A stretch of DNA of 32,434 bases from DAIDKA01 sp049792815 (GTDB lineage Bacteria > Pseudomonadota > Gammaproteobacteria > Steroidobacterales > Steroidobacteraceae), in assembly GCA_049792815.1 (NCBI GenBank), contig JBARBG010000036.1, positions 1-32,434 of the forward strand, given 5' to 3'. Shown piece after piece: positions 22,784 to 29,885 of the stretch. Numbering within the stretch: the first letter of the stretch is position 1; every line of letters begins with the position of its first letter. The position numbers were made by a program, and so were the translations under genes. Below the pieces are notes generated by a model that had not been told where the DNA came from, made no database searches, and was given only the letters and a program-made list of their open reading frames with translations.

Positions 22784-22936
22784 ATGTTGAGCAACTGCCG
22801 CATTGCATTGATGAGTGGGCTGCTGGTGGTCCTGGCCGCATTGGGTGGCTGCACGGGGACGCGGGCGCCGAAGGTTCAGTGCGAGTCGAATCTGCGCCCC
22901 ATCAATCCGGCGAATCTTGAGCGCCCGCAGCCATGA
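22784..22936 (+). CDS. virB7: VirB7-type small lipoprotein
   Basis: This 50-residue gene is easily missed because of its size. It reads MLSNCRIALMSGLLVVLAALGGC up to the lipidated Cys at 23, then a mature chain of only 28 residues with one further Cys and the end SNLRPINPANLERPQP. VirB7 anchors VirB9 in the outer-membrane core complex, often through a disulfide or a short Pro/Asn motif. The start has AAGGAGG at good spacing. Its TGA overlaps the virB8 ATG (ATGA, 22933-22936), which argues that it is translated. Confidence 0.85.
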   Translation: MLSNCRIALMSGLLVVLAALGGCTGTRAPKVQCESNLRPINPANLERPQP

Positions 22937-23622
22937 ATGCCGCCGCTGACCTGGCCGGTTACTGGCAGGAGAGCGCCTCCTGGGAGGCGGACCGGATCCG
23001 GCAATGGCGTGAGTCCGCGCGCATTTGGCGCTGGGTGGCCGCGGCGGGGTGGAGCTGTGCACTGGGTATGGTCGCGGCGCTGGTGGTGATGATGCCTTTG
23101 AAACGGGTCGAGCCCTATGTGATCCGCGTCGACAGTTCCACCGGAATCGTCGACGTCGTGCCACAGTACGATGGTCGGGCCCAGCCTTCACAGATCGTGA
23201 CGCGCTATCTGCTCAGCCACTACCTCAGCGTCTGCCAGCGCTTCAACTTCGCCATGGCGGAAAGCGACTACGCCGAATGCGGTGCCTTTCAATCGGCGCA
23301 GCGCAATCAGCTCTGGTACGCGCAGTGGAAGCGCAGCAATCCGGAGTCGCCGCTGAACCTGTACAAGGACGGCACGACGGTTCAGGCGCGTGTGACCTCG
23401 GTGACATTTCTGAAGGAAGCCGACCGTGATCCGGGACTGGCGCAGGTACGCTACGTCAGACGCGTGCAGCCGGCGGGGGAGGGAGCCGAGACGTTCAGCC
23501 ACTGGATCGCTTCGATCCGCTACGACTATGCGCAGCCGGCCCGGGATGCCCGCCAGCGCAGCCTGAATCCCCTGGGATTCCGGATCGTGGATTTCCACAC
23601 GGAGCAGGAGGCGGGTCAATGA
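22933..23622 (+). CDS. virB8: VirB8-type inner-membrane assembly protein
   Basis: This 229-residue bitopic protein has a short cytoplasmic part (SASWEADRIRQWRESARIWRW) and one transmembrane helix at about 34-54. The periplasmic NTF2-like domain begins with the hallmark KRVEPYVIRVDSSTGIVDVVPQYDG. The later segment SPLNLYKDGTTVQARVTSVTFLKEA and the end LNPLGFRIVDFHTEQE are also typical. VirB8 is an assembly factor that contacts most other components. It overlaps virB7 by 4 bases at its start and virB9 by 4 bases at its end. Confidence 0.92.
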   Translation: MNAAADLAGYWQESASWEADRIRQWRESARIWRWVAAAGWSCALGMVAALVVMMPLKRVEPYVIRVDSSTGIVDVVPQYDGRAQPSQIVTRYLLSHYLSVCQRFNFAMAESDYAECGAFQSAQRNQLWYAQWKRSNPESPLNLYKDGTTVQARVTSVTFLKEADRDPGLAQVRYVRRVQPAGEGAETFSHWIASIRYDYAQPARDARQRSLNPLGFRIVDFHTEQEAGQ

Positions 23623-24446
23623 AGTCACGCTGGTGTTGTGCAGCGACGCTGGTCTGTAGCGCCTGGTTGGCATTGGCCGTGTCGGGAAGCGTTGCGGCCG
23701 AAGTCCTGCCCGCCGCCGCCGGGCTGGATTCACGTGTCCGCGTGGCTGACTATGACCCAGGCCAGGTCTACGTACTGCATGCCAGAGTGGGCTACCAGAT
23801 CGACATTCAGTTTGATCCCGAGGAATCCTTCGTGGGCCTGGCGGCCGGTGATATCGAAGGCCTGGCATTTCAAGCGCAGGGCAGCCATCTGTTCCTGAAG
23901 CCCAGGGCGCCGGGCGTAGTCACGAATCTCACGGTGGTGACTTCCAAACGCCAGTACCAGTTTGACTACTCGGTGCCGGCACCCGGGGCCGGATCGTTGC
24001 CCGCCGCCATGTACGTCGTGCGCTTCCGCTATCCACACAGTGTGGCGGCCGCCGCCGCCGCGACCCAGGCTGAACGGAATCTGGAGCAGCGCCTGCAACA
24101 GGCGCCCGAAGCCCGCTCGCGCAATACGGATTACTGGTTCTGCGGTACGGACCTGTTGCGTCCCGCGGCCGCCTGGGACGACGGCGTGCAGACGCATCTG
24201 TTGTTTGGCCTGCGCGCCGAACAGCCGGCCATATTCGTGCGCAATGATGATGGCAGCGAATCGCTGCTCAACTTCAGCATCGAGTCGGGCGAGGTGATCA
24301 TCCATCGCGTTGCCCGACGCCTGATTCTGCGGCGCGGCGCTTTGACCGGCTGCATTGTCAATAAAGGCTTTTCCGGGACCGGGGAGCGTCTGCCATCGGG
24401 GACGATCGCGCCGGAGGTGCAACGTACGTCCCGACAGGCACCGTGA
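23619..24446 (+). CDS. virB9: VirB9-type core-complex protein
   Basis: This 275-residue periplasmic protein has a signal peptide ending SVAA. The N-terminal VirB9/TrbG domain (DSRVRVADYDPGQVYVLHARVGYQIDIQFDPEESFVGLAAGD) is followed by LFLKPRAPGVVTNLTVVTSKRQYQFDYS. The C-terminal beta domain (NTDYWFCGTDLLRPAAAWDDGVQTHLLFG, then EQPAIFVRNDDGSESLLNF) ends the fold. It forms the outer-membrane core complex with VirB7 and VirB10. The Cys in DYWFCGT is a candidate for a disulfide with VirB7. Its stop overlaps the virB10 ATG by one base. Confidence 0.92.
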   Translation: MKSRWCCAATLVCSAWLALAVSGSVAAEVLPAAAGLDSRVRVADYDPGQVYVLHARVGYQIDIQFDPEESFVGLAAGDIEGLAFQAQGSHLFLKPRAPGVVTNLTVVTSKRQYQFDYSVPAPGAGSLPAAMYVVRFRYPHSVAAAAAATQAERNLEQRLQQAPEARSRNTDYWFCGTDLLRPAAAWDDGVQTHLLFGLRAEQPAIFVRNDDGSESLLNFSIESGEVIIHRVARRLILRRGALTGCIVNKGFSGTGERLPSGTIAPEVQRTSRQAP

Positions 24447-25576
24447 TGAAAACCCCGGCAACAGGCTCGAGTGCCGGTGATGACCTGGTCGGCGACCGCG
24501 GGGTGGCCTCAATGGCGCGTGCCCGTTCGCTGCAATCACGACTGAGTAGCACGCTCGCGATGCTGCTGTGTGGTGGTCTCGGCGTCGGTCTGCTCGTCTG
24601 GTACTACGCAGGGGTCCTGCACCACCGCAGCGAGGCGACCGGCCGGCAAAACTCCGCGCCGGGCGTCATGGCAGATAGTTCCTTGCCGCCCCTGGGCATG
24701 ATCCGCGATCCGCTCGCTCCTGCAACTGCGGCCGCGGGGCCACTGACGCCGGCATCGGCTCCACTTCAGGTAGACCTGATGCCTGCCGCACTGCCGCTGA
24801 TGCCGGCAACTGCCGCCGAGGATTTGTCGTCGGCCCCGGCGTCCCAGAACGCCGTGGCTGATCGGCGCCTGGCCGGTCCCGCATTCGCCGGCACCTCGGG
24901 CCAGATCGGGGCTGAGGTCCATGACAGCGCGGGCGCGGCAGACTCCGGGCCGCTGGCGGGACTTCTGACTCCCACCGCGATGCCGGCAGCCAGGGCCAGC
25001 GAGTTGCCCACGCAGCGCCTGCTGCTGGCCAAGGGGGCCTTTATCGACTGCACACTGGAGACCGCGATTGACTCTTCGCTGCCGGGAATGACCACGTGCA
25101 TCACGGCGACGGATACCTTCGGTGTCGATGGTAAAGTCGTGTTGTTGGAGCGAGGTTCGAAGCTCATCGGAGAGACTCGCGGCCAGGTGCAGCAGGGGGC
25201 TGCGCGATTGTTCGTGCTGTGGACCGAGGCGCGCACTCCGACAGGCGTCGTCGTGCCCCTGGCATCGCCCGGCACCGATTCTCTGGGTCGTTCGGGCCTG
25301 GATGGCGAGGTGGATCGGCATTTCTGGCAACGCTTCGGGGCCGCCATCCTGGTCTCGATGGTGGATGGAGCGGCCCAGGCGGCTGAGCACTCTTCAACCG
25401 TGATCTATGACACGTCCACCTCGCAGAATGTCGCCACAGAGGCGTTGAAGGGCTCCATCGGCATTGCTCCGACCATCACCAAGCACCAGGGAGATCGCAT
25501 TCAGATCCTGGTCGCGCGCGACCTGGATTTCCGGCAGGTGTACGAGTTGCGTGATTTGGTGAGCTCCCATCAGTAG
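24446..25576 (+). CDS. virB10: VirB10-type core-complex protein
   Basis: This protein of about 376 residues has a cytoplasmic start, one transmembrane helix at about 36-55, a long Ala/Pro-rich periplasmic linker (about 75-180) and a C-terminal TrbI/VirB10 beta-barrel. The barrel includes LLLAKGAFIDCTLETAIDSSLPGMTTCITATDTFGVDGKVVLLERGSKLIGE, PLASPGTDSLGRSGLDGEVDRHFWQRFG and the final GDRIQILVARDLDFRQVYEL. It spans inner and outer membranes and gates the channel. The ATG at 24446 overlaps the virB9 stop; a GTG at 24443 is in frame too. All expected parts are present and length is normal. Confidence 0.93.
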   Translation: MKTPATGSSAGDDLVGDRGVASMARARSLQSRLSSTLAMLLCGGLGVGLLVWYYAGVLHHRSEATGRQNSAPGVMADSSLPPLGMIRDPLAPATAAAGPLTPASAPLQVDLMPAALPLMPATAAEDLSSAPASQNAVADRRLAGPAFAGTSGQIGAEVHDSAGAADSGPLAGLLTPTAMPAARASELPTQRLLLAKGAFIDCTLETAIDSSLPGMTTCITATDTFGVDGKVVLLERGSKLIGETRGQVQQGAARLFVLWTEARTPTGVVVPLASPGTDSLGRSGLDGEVDRHFWQRFGAAILVSMVDGAAQAAEHSSTVIYDTSTSQNVATEALKGSIGIAPTITKHQGDRIQILVARDLDFRQVYELRDLVSSHQ

Positions 25577-25658
25577 CGAAGCGGCTGCGATACAGCTGGA
25601 GCACTCGGCGCTTGCGCTCACCCTGCGGGACCTTGAGCCCATCCTGGCCGCAGAAGGG

Positions 25659-26627
25659 GTGACGGAACTGTGCATCAACCGGCCCGGCGAGGCCTTCGTC
25701 GAATCCGCCCGTGGCTGGCAGAAAGTGCCATTGGCATTTGCGGGCTTCGACTGGTGTCTGCGACTGTGCAAGCTGGTCGCCAATGCAACCCAGCAGCGCA
25801 TCGATGAGCAGTCGCCGCTACTGTCGGCATCCCTCCCCGGCGGGGAGAGGATTCAGGTGGTCATGCCGCCGGCGACCCTCGCGCGCACGGTCTCCATCAC
25901 CATCCGCAAACCGGCGCCGCGTTCCTGGTCGTTGGATGAACTCGCACAGCAGGGGATCTTCGCAGGCACACGGCACTGCGCCGCCGCAGTTGATCCGCTG
26001 GAACAACAGCTGGTGGCGCTGCTGGCAAAGCGTGACTACGTTGGCTTCATGCGTCTGGCGGTCATCAGTCGGCGCAATATCCTGGTCTCAGGACCCACGG
26101 GTTCCGGCAAGACCACCTGGACCAAGGCCCTGATCCGGGAAATCCCGGCGCAGGAGCGCCTGATCAGCATCGAAGATGCTCAGGAGCTGGTGCTCGACCA
26201 TCACCCGAATCATGTGCGTCTGTTCTACAGCAAAGGTGGACAGGGCCGCAGCCGCGTCACCCCCAAACAATTGCTGGAGGCGTGTCTGCGCATGAAACCC
26301 GATCGCATCCTGCTGGCGGAACTGCGCGCCGAGGAAGCCTTCGACTACCTGCGCAATGTGAACTCAGGACACCCCGGATCCATAACCAGTCTTCACGCGG
26401 CCTCCGCCGATCTGGCCTTCGAACAGCTGGTATTGCTGGTGAAGCAGAACGAAGCGGGGCGGGAAATGTCACGCGAGGACATCCGTCAGCTGCTCGGAAC
26501 ATTGGTGGACGTGGTGATCCAGTTCGCCGTGCAGGGCCATGTCCGTTACATCAAGGAAATCTGGTACGGGCCGGCGCGTAAATCAGTGGACCACCACTTG
26601 GAGTTGAACCAACGACCTACCGCTTAG
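25659..26627 (+). CDS. virB11: VirB11-type ATPase
   Basis: This hexameric secretion ATPase has NILVSGPTGSGKTTW (Walker A, about 145-152 counted from the GTG at 25659), the Asp box SIEDAQEL, MKPDRILLAELRAEEAFDYLRNVNSGHPGSITSLHA (Walker B and His box) and an intact C terminus. Only the start is odd. The first standard start codon is GTG at 25659, but VirB11-like sequence extends about 25 residues further (LEHSALALTLRDLEPILAAEG, in frame from about 25596). Between an in-frame stop at 25560 and the GTG no ATG, GTG or TTG exists. Either a rare start (CTG 25596 or ATC 25569) is used, or translation begins at the GTG and gives a shorter N-terminal domain. virB10 ends 83 bases upstream. It is the last gene of the operon. 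Confidence 0.92.
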   Translation: MTELCINRPGEAFVESARGWQKVPLAFAGFDWCLRLCKLVANATQQRIDEQSPLLSASLPGGERIQVVMPPATLARTVSITIRKPAPRSWSLDELAQQGIFAGTRHCAAAVDPLEQQLVALLAKRDYVGFMRLAVISRRNILVSGPTGSGKTTWTKALIREIPAQERLISIEDAQELVLDHHPNHVRLFYSKGGQGRSRVTPKQLLEACLRMKPDRILLAELRAEEAFDYLRNVNSGHPGSITSLHAASADLAFEQLVLLVKQNEAGREMSREDIRQLLGTLVDVVIQFAVQGHVRYIKEIWYGPARKSVDHHLELNQRPTA

Positions 26628-26659
26628 GAGACGGCGTTGCCGGTCGGCCCAGCACCCTG

Positions 26660-27556
26660 CTAACGCGCCCCGGCGTGTACTAGAGCATCGGCAATATCAG
26701 GACGATTCTTGGCGCGAGCGGCCTGCAATGGCGTCACCCCCGAATCATCCGCAGCGTTGGGATCCGCACCTCGCCGCAACAGGTCCAGTACGGCATTCAA
26801 ACGACCCTGCAATACGGCTAACATCAGTGCGGTGCGCCCGTCGGTATCTCTGGTATCAATCGGCCTTGCTGCATCAGGTGCCCTTTCAGGTGCCGATGAA
26901 TCACCCGCCCCAGCGTCACGGCTGGTCTGTGCTGCAGCATTGGCTGTGGGGGCGCCCGGTGCGCGCAGTACACGCATGCCGGTCACGGACACCTGCTCGC
27001 TGGCGCCGGAAGCCGCCCGAGCTGTCGTCGCGGACTCTGCCGCGTCAGGTCGTGGTGCCGCGAGCCTCGCTGGCACGTGGAAATGAGGTGCCGGTACCGT
27101 TGCGGGAACGTTCATGGTCGTCGGGGCCGACTCACCCGTTGCGACTGCGGCCGTTCCCGAGAGCCGTGAGGGCTCGGGCCGCTTTAGCTCCGATACTGCC
27201 GATGGGGGTGACATTGGAAGAGTCTCCGGTGGCGCGGCCGGGCGCAAATACTGGGGCCCGATCAACAGGCCGGCGAGCGCAGCTGCCGCAAGTGATCCCA
27301 CTAGCACAGGTCGCCGCCACGTCGCACGTGAGAGTCTAGTGACTCTTGTAATCCAGCCAAGGGCAGGCGAACACACTGAGTGTATGCTCCAACCGGTTCT
27401 CAGCGTCAGCGAGCGATTTGTGGCAACCCGCAATGAATGTTCCAGTATTGCCCGGCGCGTCTTCGCGCTGGGCCGACTCGGGTCTTGAGCAGAACTCTTG
27501 CGATACAGCGCCTCGAGGTCATCTGCGGCATCATCCGGTGGCGGAGTGTCGTTCAT
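26660..27556 (-). CDS. Membrane protein with C-terminal ankyrin repeats, candidate anti-sigma factor
   Basis: This 298-residue protein has about 80 cytoplasmic residues and one transmembrane helix at 84-101 (VLVGSLAAAALAGLLIGP). A long Pro/Ala-rich periplasmic stretch follows, then two ankyrin-like repeats at about 238-298 (DTDGRTALMLAVLQGRLNAVLDLLRRGADPNAADDSG and VTPLQAARAKNRPDIADALVHAGA). At 189-200 it carries VSVTGMRVLRAP, closely matching a motif in the secreted protein two genes upstream. The gene overlaps the end of the ECF sigma factor gene by 4 bases (ATGA). A single-pass protein co-translated with a sigma factor is the usual position of an anti-sigma factor. No zinc-binding anti-sigma motif is seen, so this role is inferred from context. 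It converges on virB11. Confidence 0.72.
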   Translation of the reverse strand: MNDTPPPDDAADDLEALYRKSSAQDPSRPSAKTRRAILEHSLRVATNRSLTLRTGWSIHSVCSPALGWITRVTRLSRATWRRPVLVGSLAAAALAGLLIGPQYLRPAAPPETLPMSPPSAVSELKRPEPSRLSGTAAVATGESAPTTMNVPATVPAPHFHVPARLAAPRPDAAESATTARAASGASEQVSVTGMRVLRAPGAPTANAAAQTSRDAGAGDSSAPERAPDAARPIDTRDTDGRTALMLAVLQGRLNAVLDLLRRGADPNAADDSGVTPLQAARAKNRPDIADALVHAGAR

Positions 27557-28125
27557 ACGTACTCCTTGAGTAGCTCGCGCAGCTTGCTACGTGCGTATCG
27601 GAGGCGGCTCTTGGCCGTCTCGAAGCTGCAAGCCGTGACAACTGCGATCTCATCAACAGTTAACTCCCCCTCGACGTGCAGCAAAAATGCCTCGCGTTGC
27701 TCCGCCGATAACGCCTCCACTGCTCCATTGAGCGCTTCCGCCTGCTGGTATGCGACGGCCAAAGCCTGCGGCCCGTGTTGCGGATCGTCGATCAATTGAA
27801 CCGCCGCTGGATCGTCCTCAGGCCCTAAAGCCTCAAGGCTCACTTGGGAACGGTTGGCCCGCAAGGCGTCGACCATCCGGTTGTGTGCAATGGTGAACAG
27901 CCAGGTCGAGAATCGGGCGCTGGGCTGGTAGCGCGTCGCCTCGCGCGCCACCGAAAACCACACTTCCTGCATCAACTCATCGGCAATTGCTGCGTTGTGA
28001 ACGCTGCGCTCCAGGTAGCGCCAAACGCGCAACTCATGTCTTTCATAGAGCGCTTCAAATGACTTCGCATCCCCGCCGGCATAGCGCCGCATCAATACTT
28101 CGTCGCTCAATGGCGCTGCATCCAT
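27553..28125 (-). CDS. ECF-type RNA polymerase sigma factor
   Basis: This sigma factor of about 190 residues contains region 2 (FEALYERHELRVWRYLERSVHNAAIADELMQEVWFSVAREATRYQPSARFSTWLFTIAHNRMVDALR) and region 4 (ALSAEQREAFLLHVEGELTVDEIAVVTACSFETAKSRLRYARSKLRELL). The linker is acidic and has no region 3, as in extracytoplasmic-function sigma factors. I chose the ATG at 28125; a GTG at 28167, just after the previous stop, is also in frame and would add 14 residues. It is co-directional with the secreted protein gene upstream and overlaps the ankyrin membrane protein gene downstream, making a three-gene signalling unit. Its stimulus is unknown. Confidence 0.92.
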   Translation of the reverse strand: MDAAPLSDEVLMRRYAGGDAKSFEALYERHELRVWRYLERSVHNAAIADELMQEVWFSVAREATRYQPSARFSTWLFTIAHNRMVDALRANRSQVSLEALGPEDDPAAVQLIDDPQHGPQALAVAYQQAEALNGAVEALSAEQREAFLLHVEGELTVDEIAVVTACSFETAKSRLRYARSKLRELLKEYV

Positions 28126-28167
28126 GAACCGAACTATGACAGCTATTGGCGGGCTAGTTCCAAGCAC

Positions 28168-29025
28168 TCATCCTGGAGGGTCTGGCACGTACTGCCAATT
28201 CGAGGAACCGGGAAATGGGTCGCCCGGAGGCGGTTCCGGCAAAACAGGCGCGGGGCGCCGAATGATCCCCATCGCCACCAAATTGTCGAGACTATCGTAA
28301 TGAATGCGTATGAGTTCATTCGGCTTTGGCTGCAATCTAACGAAGTCAGTATGACTCACATAGGAGTACTCGCGTTCGCCATGCCCTGTGCCAAGCTTCA
28401 ACTCGGGAATCGGACTCGTGGGCGGCGGTGCCCTCGTGACCCTCTGCCCAGTCACTACAACCGCACTGCTCGCATCTGAATCGGCTGCCGACGCAGCGGG
28501 GGCATTGACCGCTCTGGGAGGCTCAACGCCGGCGGTTGGTCCGTCGCTCATGCGCTCTTGCGGTGCGACATTCAGCGGCGGCTGTTGCTCTCGAAACATC
28601 GCCACGCCGATAACGCCGACGTTGGCCGGCCTACCAGTGCGCGCTGCGTAGGAATTTGGGAGCGATGTAAATGTGAACACAGCGACATCGGAATCGCTCT
28701 TGCGCCAACCGCTGATTTGATAGTGCTCGCGCGGGTCAAGGACATAGCCGGCCTGATCCCAGGCGGCAGTTTCGCCCGAGACCACATTTACGCCATCGAC
28801 CGAAGCCACGACGAGCAGCCTCTCCCCCAGCCGATTTCGGATGTCAATCGCATAGCGGGCCCCGGGCACTCCCGCAATCCAGTACTCACCTCGATATCGG
28901 TGCAGTGCCAGCGGGACTCCGGTGTCTCGATCTATGACGGAGATATTTCCGATTCCGCCCACACCCTGCGCGGCGCCTATCGATGTCGTCGTCATCAGAA
29001 CGATTGCGACTAAAATGCGGACCAT
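28168..29025 (-). CDS. Secreted conserved protein of unknown function with a VTG-x-RV-x-RAP motif
   Basis: This 285-residue exported protein has a signal peptide (MVRILVAIVLMTTTSIGAAQ). The N-terminal domain resembles a conserved hypothetical family of Gammaproteobacteria: ISVIDRDTGVPLALHRYRGEYWIAGVPGARYAIDIRNRLGERLLVVASVDGVNVVSGETA, and further AGYVLDPREHYQISGWRKSDSDVAVFTFTSLPNSYAARTGRPANVGVIGVA. A flexible Ala/Pro linker carries VVVTGQRVTRAP (189-200). The final 85 residues hold REYSYVSHTDFVRLQPKPNELIRIHYDSLDNLVAMGII and a Pro-rich tail. The ATG at 29025 follows GAGGAG. It heads the sigma factor unit, so it may be part of the same envelope-sensing pathway. Biochemical role is unknown. Confidence 0.8.
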   Translation of the reverse strand: MVRILVAIVLMTTTSIGAAQGVGGIGNISVIDRDTGVPLALHRYRGEYWIAGVPGARYAIDIRNRLGERLLVVASVDGVNVVSGETAAWDQAGYVLDPREHYQISGWRKSDSDVAVFTFTSLPNSYAARTGRPANVGVIGVAMFREQQPPLNVAPQERMSDGPTAGVEPPRAVNAPAASAADSDASSAVVVTGQRVTRAPPPTSPIPELKLGTGHGEREYSYVSHTDFVRLQPKPNELIRIHYDSLDNLVAMGIIRRPAPVLPEPPPGDPFPGSSNWQYVPDPPG

Positions 29026-29434
29026 CTCAGCTCCTCAAATAGTTCACCTAGGAACTTAAACGAGACCGGCCGGCCAACGGGGTTAGCCGTCAATCAAGAA
29101 AATAGTACGCGCTCGCGGCAGAAATTGGTCGTTATGGCAAATGCTGCATGCGTCGACAGCGCCCGGATCGATCCGGATATGGCGCGGCCCCCGAGCCGAA
29201 CTGACCTGATGGCCTTCTTCGGTCCACTGGTGATTTAGGAAGATGAGGTGTTTGACCGGCCCCAAGTGGCACGCGGATCGGAATTGGCTAGCAGATCGAT
29301 ACCAGCGCACGACTTAACATCATCAGCCCACGAGAAGCTGAGTCGTGACGCGGGTCCTGCGCGGGCGGCGCTCTCATGCAGCAAGCGGCAAGCCCTTAAT
29401 CCAGCCCAGCCGCAGCTGCGCGTCGGATAAACGC
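29026..29434. other. Gene-poor interval
   Basis: I see no convincing gene here. A minus-strand frame of 75 codons at 29083-29310 contains a CSICH (CxxCH) pattern near its end, but lacks a ribosome site and a recognisable family. The start of the sigma factor unit at 29025 implies a promoter near 29030-29100, but I could not pick a clear pair of boxes. Confidence 0.4.
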
Positions 29435-29653
29435 TCAGCGATAGCCGTAGCGGATGCGCTGAAATCGGCGCTGCGCCTGCTCCCTGCGCAGATCCTCCTC
29501 GAGCTTGCGCATGTCATCCAGCGCACGGCGGCGCTCCCGGCACAGGCGCTCGAAATCACTCTCCATTCCGCCGTCGGCTGAGCCACACGCGGGCGACACA
29601 GCCCACATTGCGGTATCGCCGGCATCCATGGATCGATCCATCAGCGTTTTCAT
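29435..29653 (-). CDS. Hypothetical small protein with a charged helical tail
   Basis: A 72-residue frame reads MKTLMDRSMDAGDTAMWAVS, then SDFERLCRERRRALDDMRKLEEDLRREQAQRRFQRIRYGYR. The second half is a strongly charged, probably coiled-coil helix. The length and charge pattern look protein-like, but no ribosome site precedes the ATG and I do not recognise a family. A later start at Met5 or Met9 is possible. A 14-bp palindrome, ATGGATCGATCCAT (29628-29641), lies inside the frame. Confidence 0.35.
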   Translation of the reverse strand: MKTLMDRSMDAGDTAMWAVSPACGSADGGMESDFERLCRERRRALDDMRKLEEDLRREQAQRRFQRIRYGYR

Positions 29654-29885
29654 GGGCGGTCACACTATTCCGTTGAGGCACGAGACCCCTACAGGTGCAC
29701 ATCATGCGCGCGTTGGAAGCGCATGCAGGTGTCGCCAAGTACCGCCAGGCGGGAGTAGCGACGCCTATGCTCCGCCGTGAGTGAAACTGACCAGTGATGC
29801 CAGCGAGTGACAGATTTGGGCAGCTCCGCTCAAGCGTGTCGGGTGAGCGACACAATGCCTCAACGAGGATCGTCCGCTTGGCGGA

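Noticed and set aside
18007..26627. The virB operon as part of an integrative conjugative element
   Set aside because: No integrase, relaxase, coupling protein, transfer origin or flanking repeats were found in the window. The tRNA repeat at 3.9-4.7 kb brackets only vapBC.
26660..27556. Ankyrin protein as a type IV secretion effector, because it lies next to virB11
   Set aside because: It is on the opposite strand, has a transmembrane helix and is translationally coupled to a sigma factor gene, so an anti-sigma role fits better.
29083..29310. A 75-codon frame on the minus strand with a CxxCH heme-like pattern
   Set aside because: A single short motif without a signal peptide, ribosome site or cytochrome-like surroundings. 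Could be a fragment, but support is too weak.
29836..29853. Hairpin GTGTCG-ggtgag-CGACAC as terminator of the dehalogenase-like gene
   Set aside because: It lacks a T-run in either direction and the stem is short.
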